From: an uncultured Ruegeria sp.
GTDB lineage: Bacteria > Pseudomonadota > Alphaproteobacteria > Rhodobacterales > Rhodobacteraceae
NCBI RefSeq assembly: GCF_947504215.1
Contig: NZ_CANNGO010000009.1
Coordinates: 1 to 64,000 of the forward strand
Reading direction: 5' to 3'
DNA: 64,000 nucleotides
The translations under genes were made by a program, and so were the position numbers. The notes beneath the pieces were generated by a model, which was given only the letters and a program-made list of their open reading frames with translations, did not search any database and was not told the DNA's origin. Positions 51,237 to 61,615 of this stretch are shown here, one piece after another. How positions within the stretch are numbered: position 1 is the first letter of the stretch; each line of letters starts with the position of its first letter.

Positions 51237-54200
51237 ATGCACGCTCTTGTCTCCTGGTTCATTCGCAACCCCGTCGCCGCCAACCTTATGATGGCGTTGA
51301 TTTTGTTCCTTGGTGTTCAGACCCTGATGAATATCCGTATCGAAGGGTTTCCACGGATTCCGCCTGAAAGCGTTACGATATCGATCGAATATCCAGATTC
51401 TACCGCCCAACAGGTAGATGAGTTGGTGACGCAGAAGGTCGAGCAAGCGCTGGAGGGGCTGGAAGGTGTCCGCAGCATTACATCGCAGTCTGAAAATGGC
51501 CTGAGCACGATTTCGGTGCGCCGCGCTGGCGGGGCAAAACTTCAGGCGGTTTTGGATCGGGTTCGTATTAGAATTGATGGGCTGACTGATCTGCCGGAAA
51601 AGGCGCGGCGTCCTGTGATCGAGGCATCAGGCTTTGATTTCCCGGCCCTCTACGTGAACCTGCACGGCGATGCCGACCCGGCTACGTTGCAGACCTTGGC
51701 GCAACGGCTCAAGGAAGACTTACTGGCGCAACCCGAGTTATCACGCTTGAATATTTGGGGGCTGATCCCGCGTGAATTGCGGATCGAAATCGATCCAGAG
51801 CAATTGCGGCACTATGGTTTGACAGTCGCGGACGTTACCCGTGCTATTCGCGAAAACTCGTTGCCGTTTCAGGCCGGTCGTTTGCGCACCGAAGGCGGCA
51901 CGATCTTTCTGCGGGCGGATAGCCGGGCCAAATACGCCCCGGAATATGCCGCCTTGCCGGTGATAGAGCGAGATGACGGATCGAACGTGCCGCTTGGTGA
52001 CGTGGCCACGATCGAAGACGGCTTTCTGGATGATGATTTTCTGTTTCGATTGGACGGCAATCCAACAGTCGGCATGGAAGTGTTGATTGGTCAAAAGGAA
52101 AACCTGCTGGACATAAGCCGTGTGGTGCGCAGTACAGTTGAAGATTTCAGCCGTCAGTTACCTCCGCAAATTGAGGCTGAAATCTGGGGCGACAGCGCTG
52201 GTTACATTGCGGACCGGTTGGCACTTTTGCGGTCAAATGGCGTGCAGGGTTTGATACTGGTCATCTTGATGCTGTCAGTGTTCCTGAATGTCCGGCTGGC
52301 CTTCTGGGTGGCGATGGGTATTCCGATTTCTGTCATGGGGGCAATCGCTGTCTCGGGTTCGAAATGGCTGGACTATTCGCTCAACGATGTCACGACCTTT
52401 GGCCTTATCATTGCCTTGGGGATTTTGGTGGATGATGCCGTTGTCGTTGGCGAAAGCGTTTTTGAAGAGAGACGCAAGGAAAAAGACCCGATCAAAGGCA
52501 CTGAGCGTGGCGTACATCGCGTGGCCGTCGCCACAGTGTTTGGTATTCTGACCACAATTGCCGCCTTCTTCCCGATGCTGCTGATCGACAATCCGCTGGG
52601 AAAAGTGCTGGCAGGGTTTTCAGGTATCGTCATTCTGACGCTGATCTTTTCCCTGATTGAAAGCAAATTCATCTTGCCGGCCCATCTGGCGCATATCACG
52701 TTGGATCAGGAGAGGCGGTATCTGGTGACGCGGATCTGGGGCCGCATTCAGGACGGGGCGCAAGGCGGTCTGATCTGGTTTAGGGATCGCATTTACTACC
52801 CGGTCCTCGTGGCGTCGGTTCGCCAACGTTATGCGGTATTGATCCTGTTTGTCGCGGCTGCACTGCTTGGCATCGGGCTGATGGTCAAAGGTAAAGTCAA
52901 AACAGTTTTCTTCCCCGATGTGCCCGGACAGGTGATTACCGTGAACCTAGAAATGGATGCACGTGCGCCCTTTGCGCTGACCCGATCTAATGTTAACCGG
53001 ATCGAAGCGACGATCGAGCAGTTGAACATCGAGCTGGCGGACCGCGCTGGCATGCGAGAACCTCCCATTCAAACTATTTTCACGATCATCAGCAGCGCCG
53101 GTAGCGCCCAGATATTTGCGGAAATGCTGCCCGTGGCTGAGCGTCCCAACGTGCAAATTCTTGATGTCGTGCGTGAATGGCAGAAACGCGTCGGAGACGT
53201 TGAAGGCGCAACAGAACTTGAGTTTACCGGTTCGGAAGCCTTGGCCGGAGGGTTCCAGATCAGGCTGGTATCGAAGGATGATGACCTGCTGCGAAGGGCC
53301 AGTGCGGATATGAAGACGTTTCTGTCCGAGATCGACGGAGTGACGAACCTAAGGGACGGGCTTGTGGGCGGACAGCCCGAGCTAAAACTGCGCCTGCGTC
53401 CAGACGCGCGCAACTTGGGTTTCAATGCCGAAACTCTGGCCAGCCAGATCGGTTATGGATTTGGCGGGTCTGAGGTCTCCAAGGTTCGGCGCGAGGGGTC
53501 CGAAGTGCGTGTTGTTGTCCAGAATGCCCGTGAAAACCGGGACACGCTGGCGGATCTGATGCAGGCGCGGTTGCGCAGTAAAACCGGCGCGTGGGTGCCT
53601 TTGGAAACGGTGGCGGACATCGAGGGCAGTTATGTGTCAGGGGCGATCAATCGTCGGGATGGTCGGCGCATGAACCTTGTTTCCGCATCGGTCGACCGGT
53701 CAATTGTTGCACCAGAAGAGGTAGGGCAGGCCGTGTTCCAGCAATTGGTTCCAGAGTTGCAAGCGAGTTATCCAAGCGTGAAAGTTCTGGCCGCGGGTGA
53801 GCTGGAGGAAATAGCGGAAATTAGTGGTGGGTTAAAGCGCGCGTTGCTGCTGGCAGCCGTGTTGATCTATGTCTTGATGGCCGTGCCGCTAAAAAGCTAC
53901 TGGCAGCCCTTTGTCATCCTCGCCATCGTGCCATTCGGTTTTGTTGCCGCAGCGGTCGGGCACCTGATTATGGGTGTGACGCTGTCGATCTTTTCCTTCT
54001 TCGGAATGCTGGCGCTGACCGGGGTCGTGGTAAACGACAGTTTGGTGATGATCACACGCTACAATCAAGCGCGCGCGGAGGGCGAGAGCGTGGATCGCTC
54101 ATTGCACAGTGCAGGCGTTGGTCGCTTTCGTGCGATTTTCCTGACCACAGCGACGACAGTCATCGGATTGCTTCCCCTGATGACAGAAACTTCGGAACAA

Positions 54201-54365
54201 GCGCAGTATCTTATCCCAGCCGCGGTTTCTTTGGCCTTCGGTGAATTGTTCGGAACGGCCCTGATGCTGGTTCTTGTGCCCGTACTGATCGCAATCGCGG
54301 AAGATGTCATTTCCCTGCTGCGTCCGGGGTCACGCCAGAGCCAACTTCGCAAGGCTTCGACATGA
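51237..54365 (+). CDS. RND-family efflux transporter, inner-membrane pump
   Basis: This 1042-residue pump has the AcrB-like architecture: TM1 near the N-terminus (WFIRNPVAANLMMALILFLG), a large periplasmic loop with pore and docking parts, TM2-6 at about 340-490 (GVQGLILVILMLSVFLNVRL, FGLIIALGILVDDAVVVGES with the proton-relay Asp pair), a second periplasmic loop and TM8-12 (FFGMLALTGVVVNDSLVMIT). VAVATVFGILTTIAAFFPML is a family segment. The substrate is not predictable; metal-pump methionine motifs are not evident, so drug or lipid-like substrates are more likely. No OMF gene follows. Confidence 0.92.
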   Translation: MHALVSWFIRNPVAANLMMALILFLGVQTLMNIRIEGFPRIPPESVTISIEYPDSTAQQVDELVTQKVEQALEGLEGVRSITSQSENGLSTISVRRAGGAKLQAVLDRVRIRIDGLTDLPEKARRPVIEASGFDFPALYVNLHGDADPATLQTLAQRLKEDLLAQPELSRLNIWGLIPRELRIEIDPEQLRHYGLTVADVTRAIRENSLPFQAGRLRTEGGTIFLRADSRAKYAPEYAALPVIERDDGSNVPLGDVATIEDGFLDDDFLFRLDGNPTVGMEVLIGQKENLLDISRVVRSTVEDFSRQLPPQIEAEIWGDSAGYIADRLALLRSNGVQGLILVILMLSVFLNVRLAFWVAMGIPISVMGAIAVSGSKWLDYSLNDVTTFGLIIALGILVDDAVVVGESVFEERRKEKDPIKGTERGVHRVAVATVFGILTTIAAFFPMLLIDNPLGKVLAGFSGIVILTLIFSLIESKFILPAHLAHITLDQERRYLVTRIWGRIQDGAQGGLIWFRDRIYYPVLVASVRQRYAVLILFVAAALLGIGLMVKGKVKTVFFPDVPGQVITVNLEMDARAPFALTRSNVNRIEATIEQLNIELADRAGMREPPIQTIFTIISSAGSAQIFAEMLPVAERPNVQILDVVREWQKRVGDVEGATELEFTGSEALAGGFQIRLVSKDDDLLRRASADMKTFLSEIDGVTNLRDGLVGGQPELKLRLRPDARNLGFNAETLASQIGYGFGGSEVSKVRREGSEVRVVVQNARENRDTLADLMQARLRSKTGAWVPLETVADIEGSYVSGAINRRDGRRMNLVSASVDRSIVAPEEVGQAVFQQLVPELQASYPSVKVLAAGELEEIAEISGGLKRALLLAAVLIYVLMAVPLKSYWQPFVILAIVPFGFVAAAVGHLIMGVTLSIFSFFGMLALTGVVVNDSLVMITRYNQARAEGESVDRSLHSAGVGRFRAIFLTTATTVIGLLPLMTETSEQAQYLIPAAVSLAFGELFGTALMLVLVPVLIAIAEDVISLLRPGSRQSQLRKAST

Positions 54366-55027
54366 TCCTCAAACCCGTCTGCACTATTCAAAGCCTGAGA
54401 ACGCGTCTTTGTCGCGCGGTTTTCATCCCAAGTGATCCGATGCGCTGAGTTCTGTTGGTGAACTACGCCGTGTCGGATCGCCACAGCTTTCGATTCAATC
54501 TGATAGGCGTCATTAACAACCATGCGCCAACTATTTTCAGTGCGCGGAAAGACTTACCTTTTCTGATCCTGCAAGCTTTGAAATACGGGAATTCAAAAGC
54601 ATCAGTTCTGGGTACATGATTATGCGGCGATCCAGATTGGTAAATCAGGGCGCAGTGCGTAAGCCGAAAGCGCATCTAAACAACGCATGAATTCCTGCGG
54701 ATTGGTGCCGCAACACTTGGCGAAATTTTATGTGCCCTACAGGCTTTGGCGGCGGGTTTTGTGAGGTCTTCGTGCGCTGTAATCGGCCACAGACTACGTG
54801 GCTGAACTGACAGCAGCGGGACAGCAAGCTCCGAATTCTGAGGGGTACCTCGTGCAGGCGAAGGACATTGGTAAACACCCAAGGCGTGCAGTAAACGAGT
54901 TGACAATGGATAACGTATTTTGGATACAAAACGCAGAGTCCGAACTGAATCATCGCCCGCATACACCGCAAGGACCGTATGAAACGGTCATGGGTCAGGG
55001 CATGGACTATTGAAACGGGAGGAAGCA
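54366..55027. other. 662-base intergenic region between the RND pump and peptide ABC operon
   Basis: No gene could be supported; open frames here lack ribosome sites and family resemblance. The only clear signals are at the right end: TTGACA with an overlapping GTATTTTGGATAC palindrome at 54900-54928 and a GGGAGG ribosome site before the binding-protein gene. The stretch just after the pump stop contains short GC-rich repeats but no convincing terminator. Confidence 0.5.
54900..54928 (+). promoter_or_regulatory. Promoter and GntR-type operator of the peptide ABC operon
   Basis: A consensus -35 TTGACA (54900-54905) is followed after 17 bases by GATACA as -10. The palindrome GTAT-TTTGG-ATAC (54915-54927) covers the -10. 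The same 13-mer with two changes lies in front of the gntR gene at the other end of the operon (62328-62340, minus strand), which suggests repression by that regulator. Confidence 0.6.
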
Positions 55028-56611
55028 ATGAAGTTTACAATGTTGGCTGCCACGGCAGTTGCAGCACTCACCGGTTTTGCGGCACAGGCAAATACGCTGG
55101 TGTATTGTTCAGAAGGGTCGCCGGAAGGCTTTGACCCCGCGCTGTTCACCGCAGGTACGACCTTCGATGCGTCTTCGCATCCGATCTACAATCGTCTGCT
55201 GGAGTTTGAGACCGGAACCACCAACGTGGTCCCCGGACTGGCGGAAAGTGTAGAAGCCAGCGATGATGGTCTGGAATACACGTTCAAGCTGCGTCAGGGT
55301 GTCAAATTCCATTCCAACGACGAGTTCACCCCAACCCGTGATTTCAACGCGGACGACGTGATCTTCTCGTTCATGCGTCAGAAAGACGAAACCCATCCCT
55401 ATAATCAGGTGTCGGGTGGAACCTGGGAATACTTCCAGAGCATGGGCATGCCTGATCTGGTCGAATCCATCGAGAAAGTCGACGACTACACGGTGAAGTT
55501 CACCCTGTCCAAGCCCGAAGCCCCTTTCGTGGCCAATATGGCGATGGATTTTGCCTCGATCCTGTCGGCGGAATACGCCGATGCGATGATGACAGCGGGT
55601 ACGCCTGAAAAGTTGAACACTGCGCCGATCGGGACGGGCCCGTTCTCATTCCTGGCCTATCAGAAGGACGCCGTGATCCGGTATGCCAACAATGGTGACT
55701 ACTGGAAAGCGCCTGCCGATGTGGACAATCTGATCTTCGCGATCACGCCAGACGCGTCTGTTCGTTATCAAAAGTTGAAAGCGGGCGAATGCCACATCAT
55801 GCCGTATCCGAACCCAGCCGATATTCAGGCGATGAAGGATGACGCAGACATCAACATGATGGAGCAGGAAGGCCTGAATGTTGGCTACCTTGCGTATAAC
55901 ACCACCATCGCGCCGTTCGACAATCCGAAAGTGCGTAAAGCGCTGAACATGGCGATCGACAAAAACGCGATCATCGATGTGGTTTTCCAGGGTTCGGGCC
56001 AAGTTGCCAAGAACCCCATCCCGCCAACCATGTGGGGCTATAACGACGCAATCGTTGATGACGCCTATGATCCAGAAGCAGCCAAAGCGATGTTGGAAGC
56101 CGAAGGTGTCAAAGACCTGAAGATGAAGGTCTGGGCGATGCCGGTGCAGCGTCCGTATAACCCTAATGCGCGTCGTATGGCGGAACTGATCCAGGCTGAC
56201 TATGCAAAGGTTGGCGTCGATGTTGAAATCGTGTCGTACGAATGGGGCGAATACCTGTCACGTTCGAAAGACCTGGACCGGGATGGTGCGGTACTACTGG
56301 GCTGGACAGGTGACAACGGCGATCCGGACAACTTCCTGGCGGTTTTGCTGGGCTGTGACGGTCGCGAAGCATCGAACCGCGCACAGTGGTGCCATCAGCC
56401 GTTCGAGGACCTGATCCTCGAGGCCAAGCAGTCTACTGATCAGGCCGAACGCACCAGGCTGTATGAAGACGCTCAGGTTGTCTTTAAGGATCAGGCGCCT
56501 TGGGCAACGATCGCCCACTCGGTCGTCTATATGCCGATGAGCAACAAGGTCCAGGGCTACAAGGTTCATCCCTTGGGTGGTCACATCTTCTACGGTGTAA
56601 GCGTCGAATAA
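55028..56611 (+). CDS. Peptide ABC transporter substrate-binding protein (DppA type)
   Basis: This 527-residue periplasmic binding protein has a signal peptide (MKFTMLAATAVAALTGFAAQ, cleavage after AQA). The SBP_bac_5 fold follows: TLVYCSEGSPEGFDPALFTA, LAESVEASDDGLEYTFKLRQ, GTGPFSFLAYQKDAVIRYAN, and GWTGDNGDPDNFLAVLLGCD near the C-terminus, a hallmark of dipeptide and heme-binding DppA proteins. GGGAGGA precedes this ATG; an earlier in-frame ATG would place charged residues before the signal and is less likely. A terminator-like hairpin follows. Confidence 0.92.
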   Translation: MKFTMLAATAVAALTGFAAQANTLVYCSEGSPEGFDPALFTAGTTFDASSHPIYNRLLEFETGTTNVVPGLAESVEASDDGLEYTFKLRQGVKFHSNDEFTPTRDFNADDVIFSFMRQKDETHPYNQVSGGTWEYFQSMGMPDLVESIEKVDDYTVKFTLSKPEAPFVANMAMDFASILSAEYADAMMTAGTPEKLNTAPIGTGPFSFLAYQKDAVIRYANNGDYWKAPADVDNLIFAITPDASVRYQKLKAGECHIMPYPNPADIQAMKDDADINMMEQEGLNVGYLAYNTTIAPFDNPKVRKALNMAIDKNAIIDVVFQGSGQVAKNPIPPTMWGYNDAIVDDAYDPEAAKAMLEAEGVKDLKMKVWAMPVQRPYNPNARRMAELIQADYAKVGVDVEIVSYEWGEYLSRSKDLDRDGAVLLGWTGDNGDPDNFLAVLLGCDGREASNRAQWCHQPFEDLILEAKQSTDQAERTRLYEDAQVVFKDQAPWATIAHSVVYMPMSNKVQGYKVHPLGGHIFYGVSVE

Positions 56612-56626
56612 CCCACCACTCACTGA

Positions 56627-56662
56627 CCGGAGCCGCCCCAACTGGCGGCTCCGGTTTCTTTT
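56627..56662 (+). terminator. Attenuating terminator after the binding-protein gene
   Basis: CCGGAGCCGCC and GGCGGCTCCGG form a perfect 11-bp stem with a 6-base loop followed by TTTCTTTT. It lies between the binding-protein and peptidase genes. Partial read-through would give the usual excess of binding protein over permease. Confidence 0.75.
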
Positions 56663-56676
56663 GGAGAACAGTCTGA

Positions 56677-57771
56677 ATGCCAGATTTGTCCGAGTACCGC
56701 CAACTGGCAAAGGACATGTCAGTCGATGCTGTGGCCCTTGTGCCCGGCCCGAATTTCACCCGCGCTATCGGCCACGCTTTCATGAGTCACGAGCGACCCC
56801 TTGTGGTCGTCGTCCCCGCTTCGGGCAAACCAGCCGCAATTGTTCCCAATCTTGAACTGGGGTCCTGGGATCTGGTCGGCTTTGACGGCGCGGTCTTCGA
56901 TTGGCGTGACCAAACGGGGTATGATAGCGCGTTTGCAGAGCTTGCGGCGCACCTGCCGATGGCAACACTGGCCGTCGAAGGGCAAGTCATGCGCGTGTTC
57001 GTGTCCAAGGCGCTGACAAAGGCACTTCCGAACTTGCAGATCGTCGATGCCGAACGCGAGATTTCCGGTCTTAGGATCATCAAAACTGAAGACGATATCG
57101 CGTCTTTGCAAGCTGCCATCGATATCTCAGAACGCGCGTTGGAGCGGGTCATTGCTGATGTGCGTATCGGCCAAACGGAAAAACAGATTGAGCAGGCGCT
57201 GATACAGGCTCTGTTCGCCGAAGGGGCTTCCTCACTGGCCTTTTCGCCGATTGTCGCGGCTGGCGATAACTCAGCCCAACCGCATGGCAAAGCAAGGGCT
57301 GACTACAAGATACAGTCCGGAGATGCGCTGCTGTTTGATTTTGGCGCGCGTAAGCGCGGGTTTGCGGCGGATATCACCCGAACATTTTTTGTAGGCGAAG
57401 TCTCGGATGAAGGGAGGGCGGTCTATGATACTGTATTGAGGGCCAATCAGACTGGGTTCGAGGCTTGCCAACCCGGCGTGACCGCTCATGACATTGATGA
57501 CGCTGTGATCAATGTCCTTGAAGCATCGCCTTACTCCGATCGCATTCGAACCAAAACAGGCCACGGGCTGGGCCGCGATGTACACGAGGCCCCCTATATC
57601 ATGCGCGGGAACGACCAGGTGATCCGAGCTGGCATGGTCTGGACGAACGAACCGGGTCTTTATGATCTTGGAAACTTCGGCGTTCGCATCGAAGATGATG
57701 TATTGGTGACTGAGGATGGTTGCCGGTCTCTGACCAGCTTTCCCAAAGACCTCAGAATCATAGGTCGCTGA
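56677..57771 (+). CDS. M24-family Xaa-Pro peptidase
   Basis: This 364-residue protein has an N-terminal creatinase-like domain (about 1-125) and a C-terminal pita-bread metallopeptidase domain. The five metal ligands are visible: Asp in LLFDFGARKR, Asp in FAADITRTFF, His in TGHGLGRDVHEAPY, Glu in VWTNEPGLYD and Glu in GVRIEDDVLV. It would cleave Xaa-Pro bonds of imported peptides in the cytoplasm. Its position inside a dpp operon, between the binding protein and the permease, ties it to peptide uptake. It overlaps dppB by one base (TGATG). Confidence 0.9.
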   Translation: MPDLSEYRQLAKDMSVDAVALVPGPNFTRAIGHAFMSHERPLVVVVPASGKPAAIVPNLELGSWDLVGFDGAVFDWRDQTGYDSAFAELAAHLPMATLAVEGQVMRVFVSKALTKALPNLQIVDAEREISGLRIIKTEDDIASLQAAIDISERALERVIADVRIGQTEKQIEQALIQALFAEGASSLAFSPIVAAGDNSAQPHGKARADYKIQSGDALLFDFGARKRGFAADITRTFFVGEVSDEGRAVYDTVLRANQTGFEACQPGVTAHDIDDAVINVLEASPYSDRIRTKTGHGLGRDVHEAPYIMRGNDQVIRAGMVWTNEPGLYDLGNFGVRIEDDVLVTEDGCRSLTSFPKDLRIIGR

Positions 57772-58778
57772 TGTTTGGCTATTTCATATCCCGATTGGGC
57801 ATGTTCATTCCAACCTTCCTTGGGGTGACTTTGATTTCCTTCATGTTCATCCGTGTGCTGCCCGGTGACCCGATCATCGTGATGGCCGGTGAACGTGGCA
57901 TGACCGAAGAACGCTATCAGGAAATGGTAGAGAAGCTGGGCTTCGACAAACCCGTTTTGCGACAATACTGGGACTATCTGACCGGCATCATGCAGGGTGA
58001 TCTGGGCGAAAGCTTTGTCACCAAGAAACCGGTTTGGGACGAATTCTTCGCTTTGTTCCCCGCAACACTGGAACTGTCTATTTGTGCGATGATTTTCGCG
58101 GTGGTTTTGGGACTGCCCGCCGGGGTGATCGCGGCGGTGAATCGCGGCAAGTTTTTTGACCGCGCGCTGATGTCGTCGGCGCTGGTTGGATATTCGATGC
58201 CGATCTTCTGGTGGGCGCTGCTGCTGATCATCGTGTTTTCCGGCAATCTGGGCTGGACACCGGTCTCAGGTCGCATTGATCTGCTTTACTATTTTCCAAG
58301 TGTCACCGGCTTTATGCTGATCGACAGTTTGTTGTCAGGTCAGGCTGGTGCATTTCAATCTGCCGTTCGGCACTTGATCTTGCCCACGATTGTTCTTGGC
58401 ACCATTCCTCTGGCCGTCATTGCGCGTCAGACCCGATCCGCCATGCTTGAAGTTTTGGGCGAGGATTACATCCGAACAGCCCGTGCCAAGGGCCTGTCGC
58501 CAACGCGGATCAATGGGCTGCATGCGCTTCGCAATGCCCTGATCCCTGTGATTACGGTCATTGGCCTGTCGGTCGGCACTTTGCTGGCCGGGGCAATCCT
58601 GACCGAGACCATCTTTAGCTGGCCGGGGATCGGCAAGTGGATGGTCGACAGTATTTTCCGCCGGGACTATCCGGTGGTGCAGGGCGGTCTGCTGATGATT
58701 GCGGTGATCGTCATGCTGGTGAACCTGCTGGTCGATGTTCTTTACGGCATCATCAACCCGAAAATCCGGAGGCGGTGA
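57771..58778 (+). CDS. Peptide ABC transporter permease 1 (DppB type)
   Basis: This 335-residue inner-membrane protein of the BPD_transp_1 family has the N-terminal signature LGMFIPTFLGVTLISFMFIR and VLPGDPIIVMAGERG, and the EAA loop DYIRTARAKGLSPTRINGLH with ALRNALIPVITVIGLSVGTL. About six membrane segments are present. The start MFGYFISR is fixed by the overlap with the peptidase stop. It pairs with the next permease. Confidence 0.93.
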   Translation: MFGYFISRLGMFIPTFLGVTLISFMFIRVLPGDPIIVMAGERGMTEERYQEMVEKLGFDKPVLRQYWDYLTGIMQGDLGESFVTKKPVWDEFFALFPATLELSICAMIFAVVLGLPAGVIAAVNRGKFFDRALMSSALVGYSMPIFWWALLLIIVFSGNLGWTPVSGRIDLLYYFPSVTGFMLIDSLLSGQAGAFQSAVRHLILPTIVLGTIPLAVIARQTRSAMLEVLGEDYIRTARAKGLSPTRINGLHALRNALIPVITVIGLSVGTLLAGAILTETIFSWPGIGKWMVDSIFRRDYPVVQGGLLMIAVIVMLVNLLVDVLYGIINPKIRRR

Positions 58779-59680
58779 TGGCAGAGCTTTCCGCAACCCC
58801 GACCAAGACCGAAAACCGCCCCAGCGCGCTGCGCGAGTTTTGGTATTACTTCAGCGAAAACCGTGGCGCCGTGATTGGCCTGTGGGTCTTTGCGGCGTTC
58901 GTCTTCTGCGCGGCCTTTGCCCCTTTATTGGCCCCATACGACCCAACCGAGCAGTTCCGGAACCACATCCTGCAACCCCCGGCGTGGCAAGAAGGCGGCA
59001 GCTGGGCGTTCCCGTTGGGCACCGATCCGTTGGGTCGGGACATGCTGTCTCGTCTGATCATGGGCTCGCGCTATTCCTTCTTTGTCGGGATCGTTGTGGT
59101 GGTTGTGGCCGTGTCGGGTGGTGTGATCATCGGCTTGCTGTCCGGCTTTGCGCCCAAATGGGTCGATACGCTGATCATGCGTGTCATGGACATCATTCTG
59201 GCCTTTCCATCGCTGCTTTTGGCGCTGGTGTTGGTCGCCATTCTTGGCCCGTCGCTGACCAATGCGATGATCGCCATCGCGATCGTATTTCAACCGCACT
59301 ACGTGCGTCTGACCCGCGCGTCGGTTCTGGCGGAACGGCAGAAGGACTATGTCACCTCTGCGCGGGTTGCAGGTGCTGGAAGATCGCGGTTGATGTTCAT
59401 CACGGTTTTGCCGAATTGTCTGGCGCCGATCATCGTGCAGGCGGCTTTGTCCTTTTCGACGGCTATTCTGGATGCGGCCGCACTTGGCTTTCTGGGTATG
59501 GGCGCGCAACCGCCCACACCTGAATGGGGCACCATGTTGGCCGAAGCACGCGAGTTTATTCTGCGCGCCTGGTGGGTGGTAACGTTCCCCGGTCTGGCCA
59601 TTCTAGTCACGGTGCTTGCCATCAATCTGATGGGCGACGGGCTGCGCGATGCGCTGGACCCGAAACTGAAGCGGAGCTGA
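58778..59680 (+). CDS. Peptide ABC transporter permease 2 (DppC type)
   Basis: This 300-residue permease has the DppC/OppC N-terminal domain (LREFWYYFSENRGAVIGLWV), FPLGTDPLGRDMLSRLIMGS, an EAA loop DYVTSARVAGAGRSRLMFIT, and the C-terminal GLAILVTVLAINLMGDGLRD block with LDPKLK at the end, all typical of the family. Its start overlaps the dppB stop by one base. GGAGG is located in the last codons of dppB. Confidence 0.93.
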   Translation: MAELSATPTKTENRPSALREFWYYFSENRGAVIGLWVFAAFVFCAAFAPLLAPYDPTEQFRNHILQPPAWQEGGSWAFPLGTDPLGRDMLSRLIMGSRYSFFVGIVVVVVAVSGGVIIGLLSGFAPKWVDTLIMRVMDIILAFPSLLLALVLVAILGPSLTNAMIAIAIVFQPHYVRLTRASVLAERQKDYVTSARVAGAGRSRLMFITVLPNCLAPIIVQAALSFSTAILDAAALGFLGMGAQPPTPEWGTMLAEAREFILRAWWVVTFPGLAILVTVLAINLMGDGLRDALDPKLKRS

Positions 59681-59684
59681 TTGC

Positions 59685-60662
59685 ATGAGCCTTTTGGAGA
59701 TCCGAAACCTTTCGGTGGAATTTGCTACCGCATCCGGGGAATTCCGTGCAGTGGATGGGGTCGAGCTGTCCGTTAACAAAGGCGAGTTACTGGCCATCGT
59801 GGGTGAAAGCGGCTCGGGTAAATCCGTGTCGATGTTGGCTATGATGGGTCTATTGCCCTGGACCGCCACTATCACCGCAGATGAGATGAGTTTTGAAGGG
59901 CGCGACCTGTCGCAAATCTCAGCGAAGGAACGACGCAAGATTATCGGCAAGGATATGGCGATGATCTTTCAGGAACCGATGTCCTCGCTCAATCCCTGTT
60001 TCACGGTTGGGTTCCAAATCAAGGAAGCTCTGCGCATTCATTTGGGTCTGAACCGAAAAGATCGGCATCAACGTGCCATTGAGTTGTTCGATCAGGTGGG
60101 AATTCCGGCGCCGGAAAGTCGCCTGAACACGTTTCCGCATCAGATGTCGGGCGGCATGAACCAGCGTGTGATGATCGCTATGGCAATTGCCTGCAAGCCC
60201 AAGCTGTTGATCGCGGATGAACCGACAACGGCGCTGGATGTGACCATTCAGGCGCAGATTCTGGACCTGCTGGTTCGGCTGCGCGATGAACAGGGTATGG
60301 GGTTGGTTCTGATCACCCACGACATGGGCGTGGTTGCTGAAACGGCCGAACGGGTACAGGTCCAATATGCAGGTCAAAAGGTCGAGGAACAGACAGTCAG
60401 CGACCTGTTCCGCACGCCACGCCATCCCTATACATCCGCGTTGCTCAGCGCATTGCCGGAACGGGCCACGTCAAAGCTGTTGCCGACCATTCCGGGCGTT
60501 GTACCGGGTCAGTTTGACCGGCCCAAAGGTTGCCTGTTCGGACCACGATGCAGGTTCGCCGACGAAACCTGTGTAGAAACGCCGCCTGTTCCGCATGGCG
60601 AAGACTTTGGCAAGGCGCGCTGCCACCATGTCGAAAAGATAGCAGCCGGAGAATTGGCATGA
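59685..60662 (+). CDS. Peptide ABC transporter ATPase 1 (DppD type)
   Basis: This 325-residue ATPase has Walker A GESGSGKS, signature [19 protein letters not shown], Walker [17 protein letters not shown] and switch His in [16 protein letters not shown]. The C-terminal oligopeptide-transporter extension with cysteines ([17 protein letters not shown]) can bind an iron-sulfur cluster in DppD proteins. It works with DppF on the DppBC pore. It overlaps dppF by ATGA. Confidence 0.93.
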   Translation: MSLLEIRNLSVEFATASGEFRAVDGVELSVNKGELLAIVGESGSGKSVSMLAMMGLLPWTATITADEMSFEGRDLSQISAKERRKIIGKDMAMIFQEPMSSLNPCFTVGFQIKEALRIHLGLNRKDRHQRAIELFDQVGIPAPESRLNTFPHQMSGGMNQRVMIAMAIACKPKLLIADEPTTALDVTIQAQILDLLVRLRDEQGMGLVLITHDMGVVAETAERVQVQYAGQKVEEQTVSDLFRTPRHPYTSALLSALPERATSKLLPTIPGVVPGQFDRPKGCLFGPRCRFADETCVETPPVPHGEDFGKARCHHVEKIAAGELA

Positions 60663-61615
60663 CTGCACCCATCGTACAGGCAACCGCCCTCGCCCGGTAC
60701 TATTCGGTCAAGGGTAGGTTGTTGTCGAAACCGGCCACCGTAAAGGCGTTGTCAGGCGTCGATTTCGATCTGCAGCCAGGCAAAACACTGGCGATCGTTG
60801 GAGAATCCGGCTGTGGTAAATCCACGCTTGCGCGGTTGGTGACAATGATCGAAGAGCCGACTTCGGGCAGTCTGACGATAGATGGCGTCGACATCACGCC
60901 ATCAAAGTGGCGCGATATGCGCGAAACCGTGCAGATCGTGTTTCAGGACCCTTATGGTTCACTGAACCCGCGCCAACGGATCGGGCAGATTCTGCAAGAA
61001 CCGTTGATCATCAACCGCCCAGAGATGACAGCAGATGGTCGTGAGGCGCGCGCGCGTGAGATGTTGGATTTGGTTGGCCTGCGCCCAGAACACTATGACC
61101 GCTATCCACATATGTTCTCGGGTGGTCAGCGCCAGCGGATCGCCATCGCGCGCGCGTTGATGCTGAATCCAAAAGTTTTGGTTCTGGACGAACCTGTCTC
61201 GGCATTGGATGTGTCAATCCAGTCTCAGATTCTGAACTTGTTGGTGGAATTGCAGGAACGGCTGAACCTGGCCTACCTGTTCATTTCTCACGACCTGTCT
61301 GTGGTGAAGCATTTCGCCGATGATGTGATCGTCATGTATCTGGGCCGCGCGGTAGAAAAGGCCGCAAAAGAAGATCTGTTTACGACCCCTCGACATCCGT
61401 ATTCCAAGGCGCTTTTGTCCACCACTCCACGGGCTGACCCCGAAGCTAAGAAAGACCGGATCAAGCTGGAGGGTGAATTGCCGTCGCCGATGAACGTTCC
61501 AAAAGGCTGTGCCTTTGCCCAAAGGTGCTGGCTGGCCACGGATGAGTGCCAATCGGCACCGCCCGAGCTAAGTGGCACGGCGCATCAGGTTGCCTGCCTG
61601 TATCCCTTGTCATAG
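60659..61615 (+). CDS. Peptide ABC transporter ATPase 2 (DppF type)
   Basis: This 318-residue ATPase has Walker A GESGCGKSTLARL, the Q-loop segment IVFQDPYGSLNPRQRIG, signature FSGGQRQRIAIARALMLNPK and LVLDEPVSALDVSIQ. The C-terminal extension includes PKGCAFAQRCWLATDEC, again with a Cys set. The start [11 protein letters not shown] is fixed by the ATGA overlap; the frame is open 43 codons upstream inside dppD. Its stop overlaps the stop of the convergent gntR gene by six bases. Confidence 0.93.
   Translation: MTAPIVQATALARYYSVKGRLLSKPATVKALSGVDFDLQPGKTLAIVGESGCGKSTLARLVTMIEEPTSGSLTIDGVDITPSKWRDMRETVQIVFQDPYGSLNPRQRIGQILQEPLIINRPEMTADGREARAREMLDLVGLRPEHYDRYPHMFSGGQRQRIAIARALMLNPKVLVLDEPVSALDVSIQSQILNLLVELQERLNLAYLFISHDLSVVKHFADDVIVMYLGRAVEKAAKEDLFTTPRHPYSKALLSTTPRADPEAKKDRIKLEGELPSPMNVPKGCAFAQRCWLATDECQSAPPELSGTAHQVACLYPLS

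Noticed and set aside
54798..55013. 71-codon open frame upstream of the dppA-type gene
   Set aside because: It runs through the promoter (TTGACA and the GTAT palindrome) and has no ribosome site or recognisable sequence.
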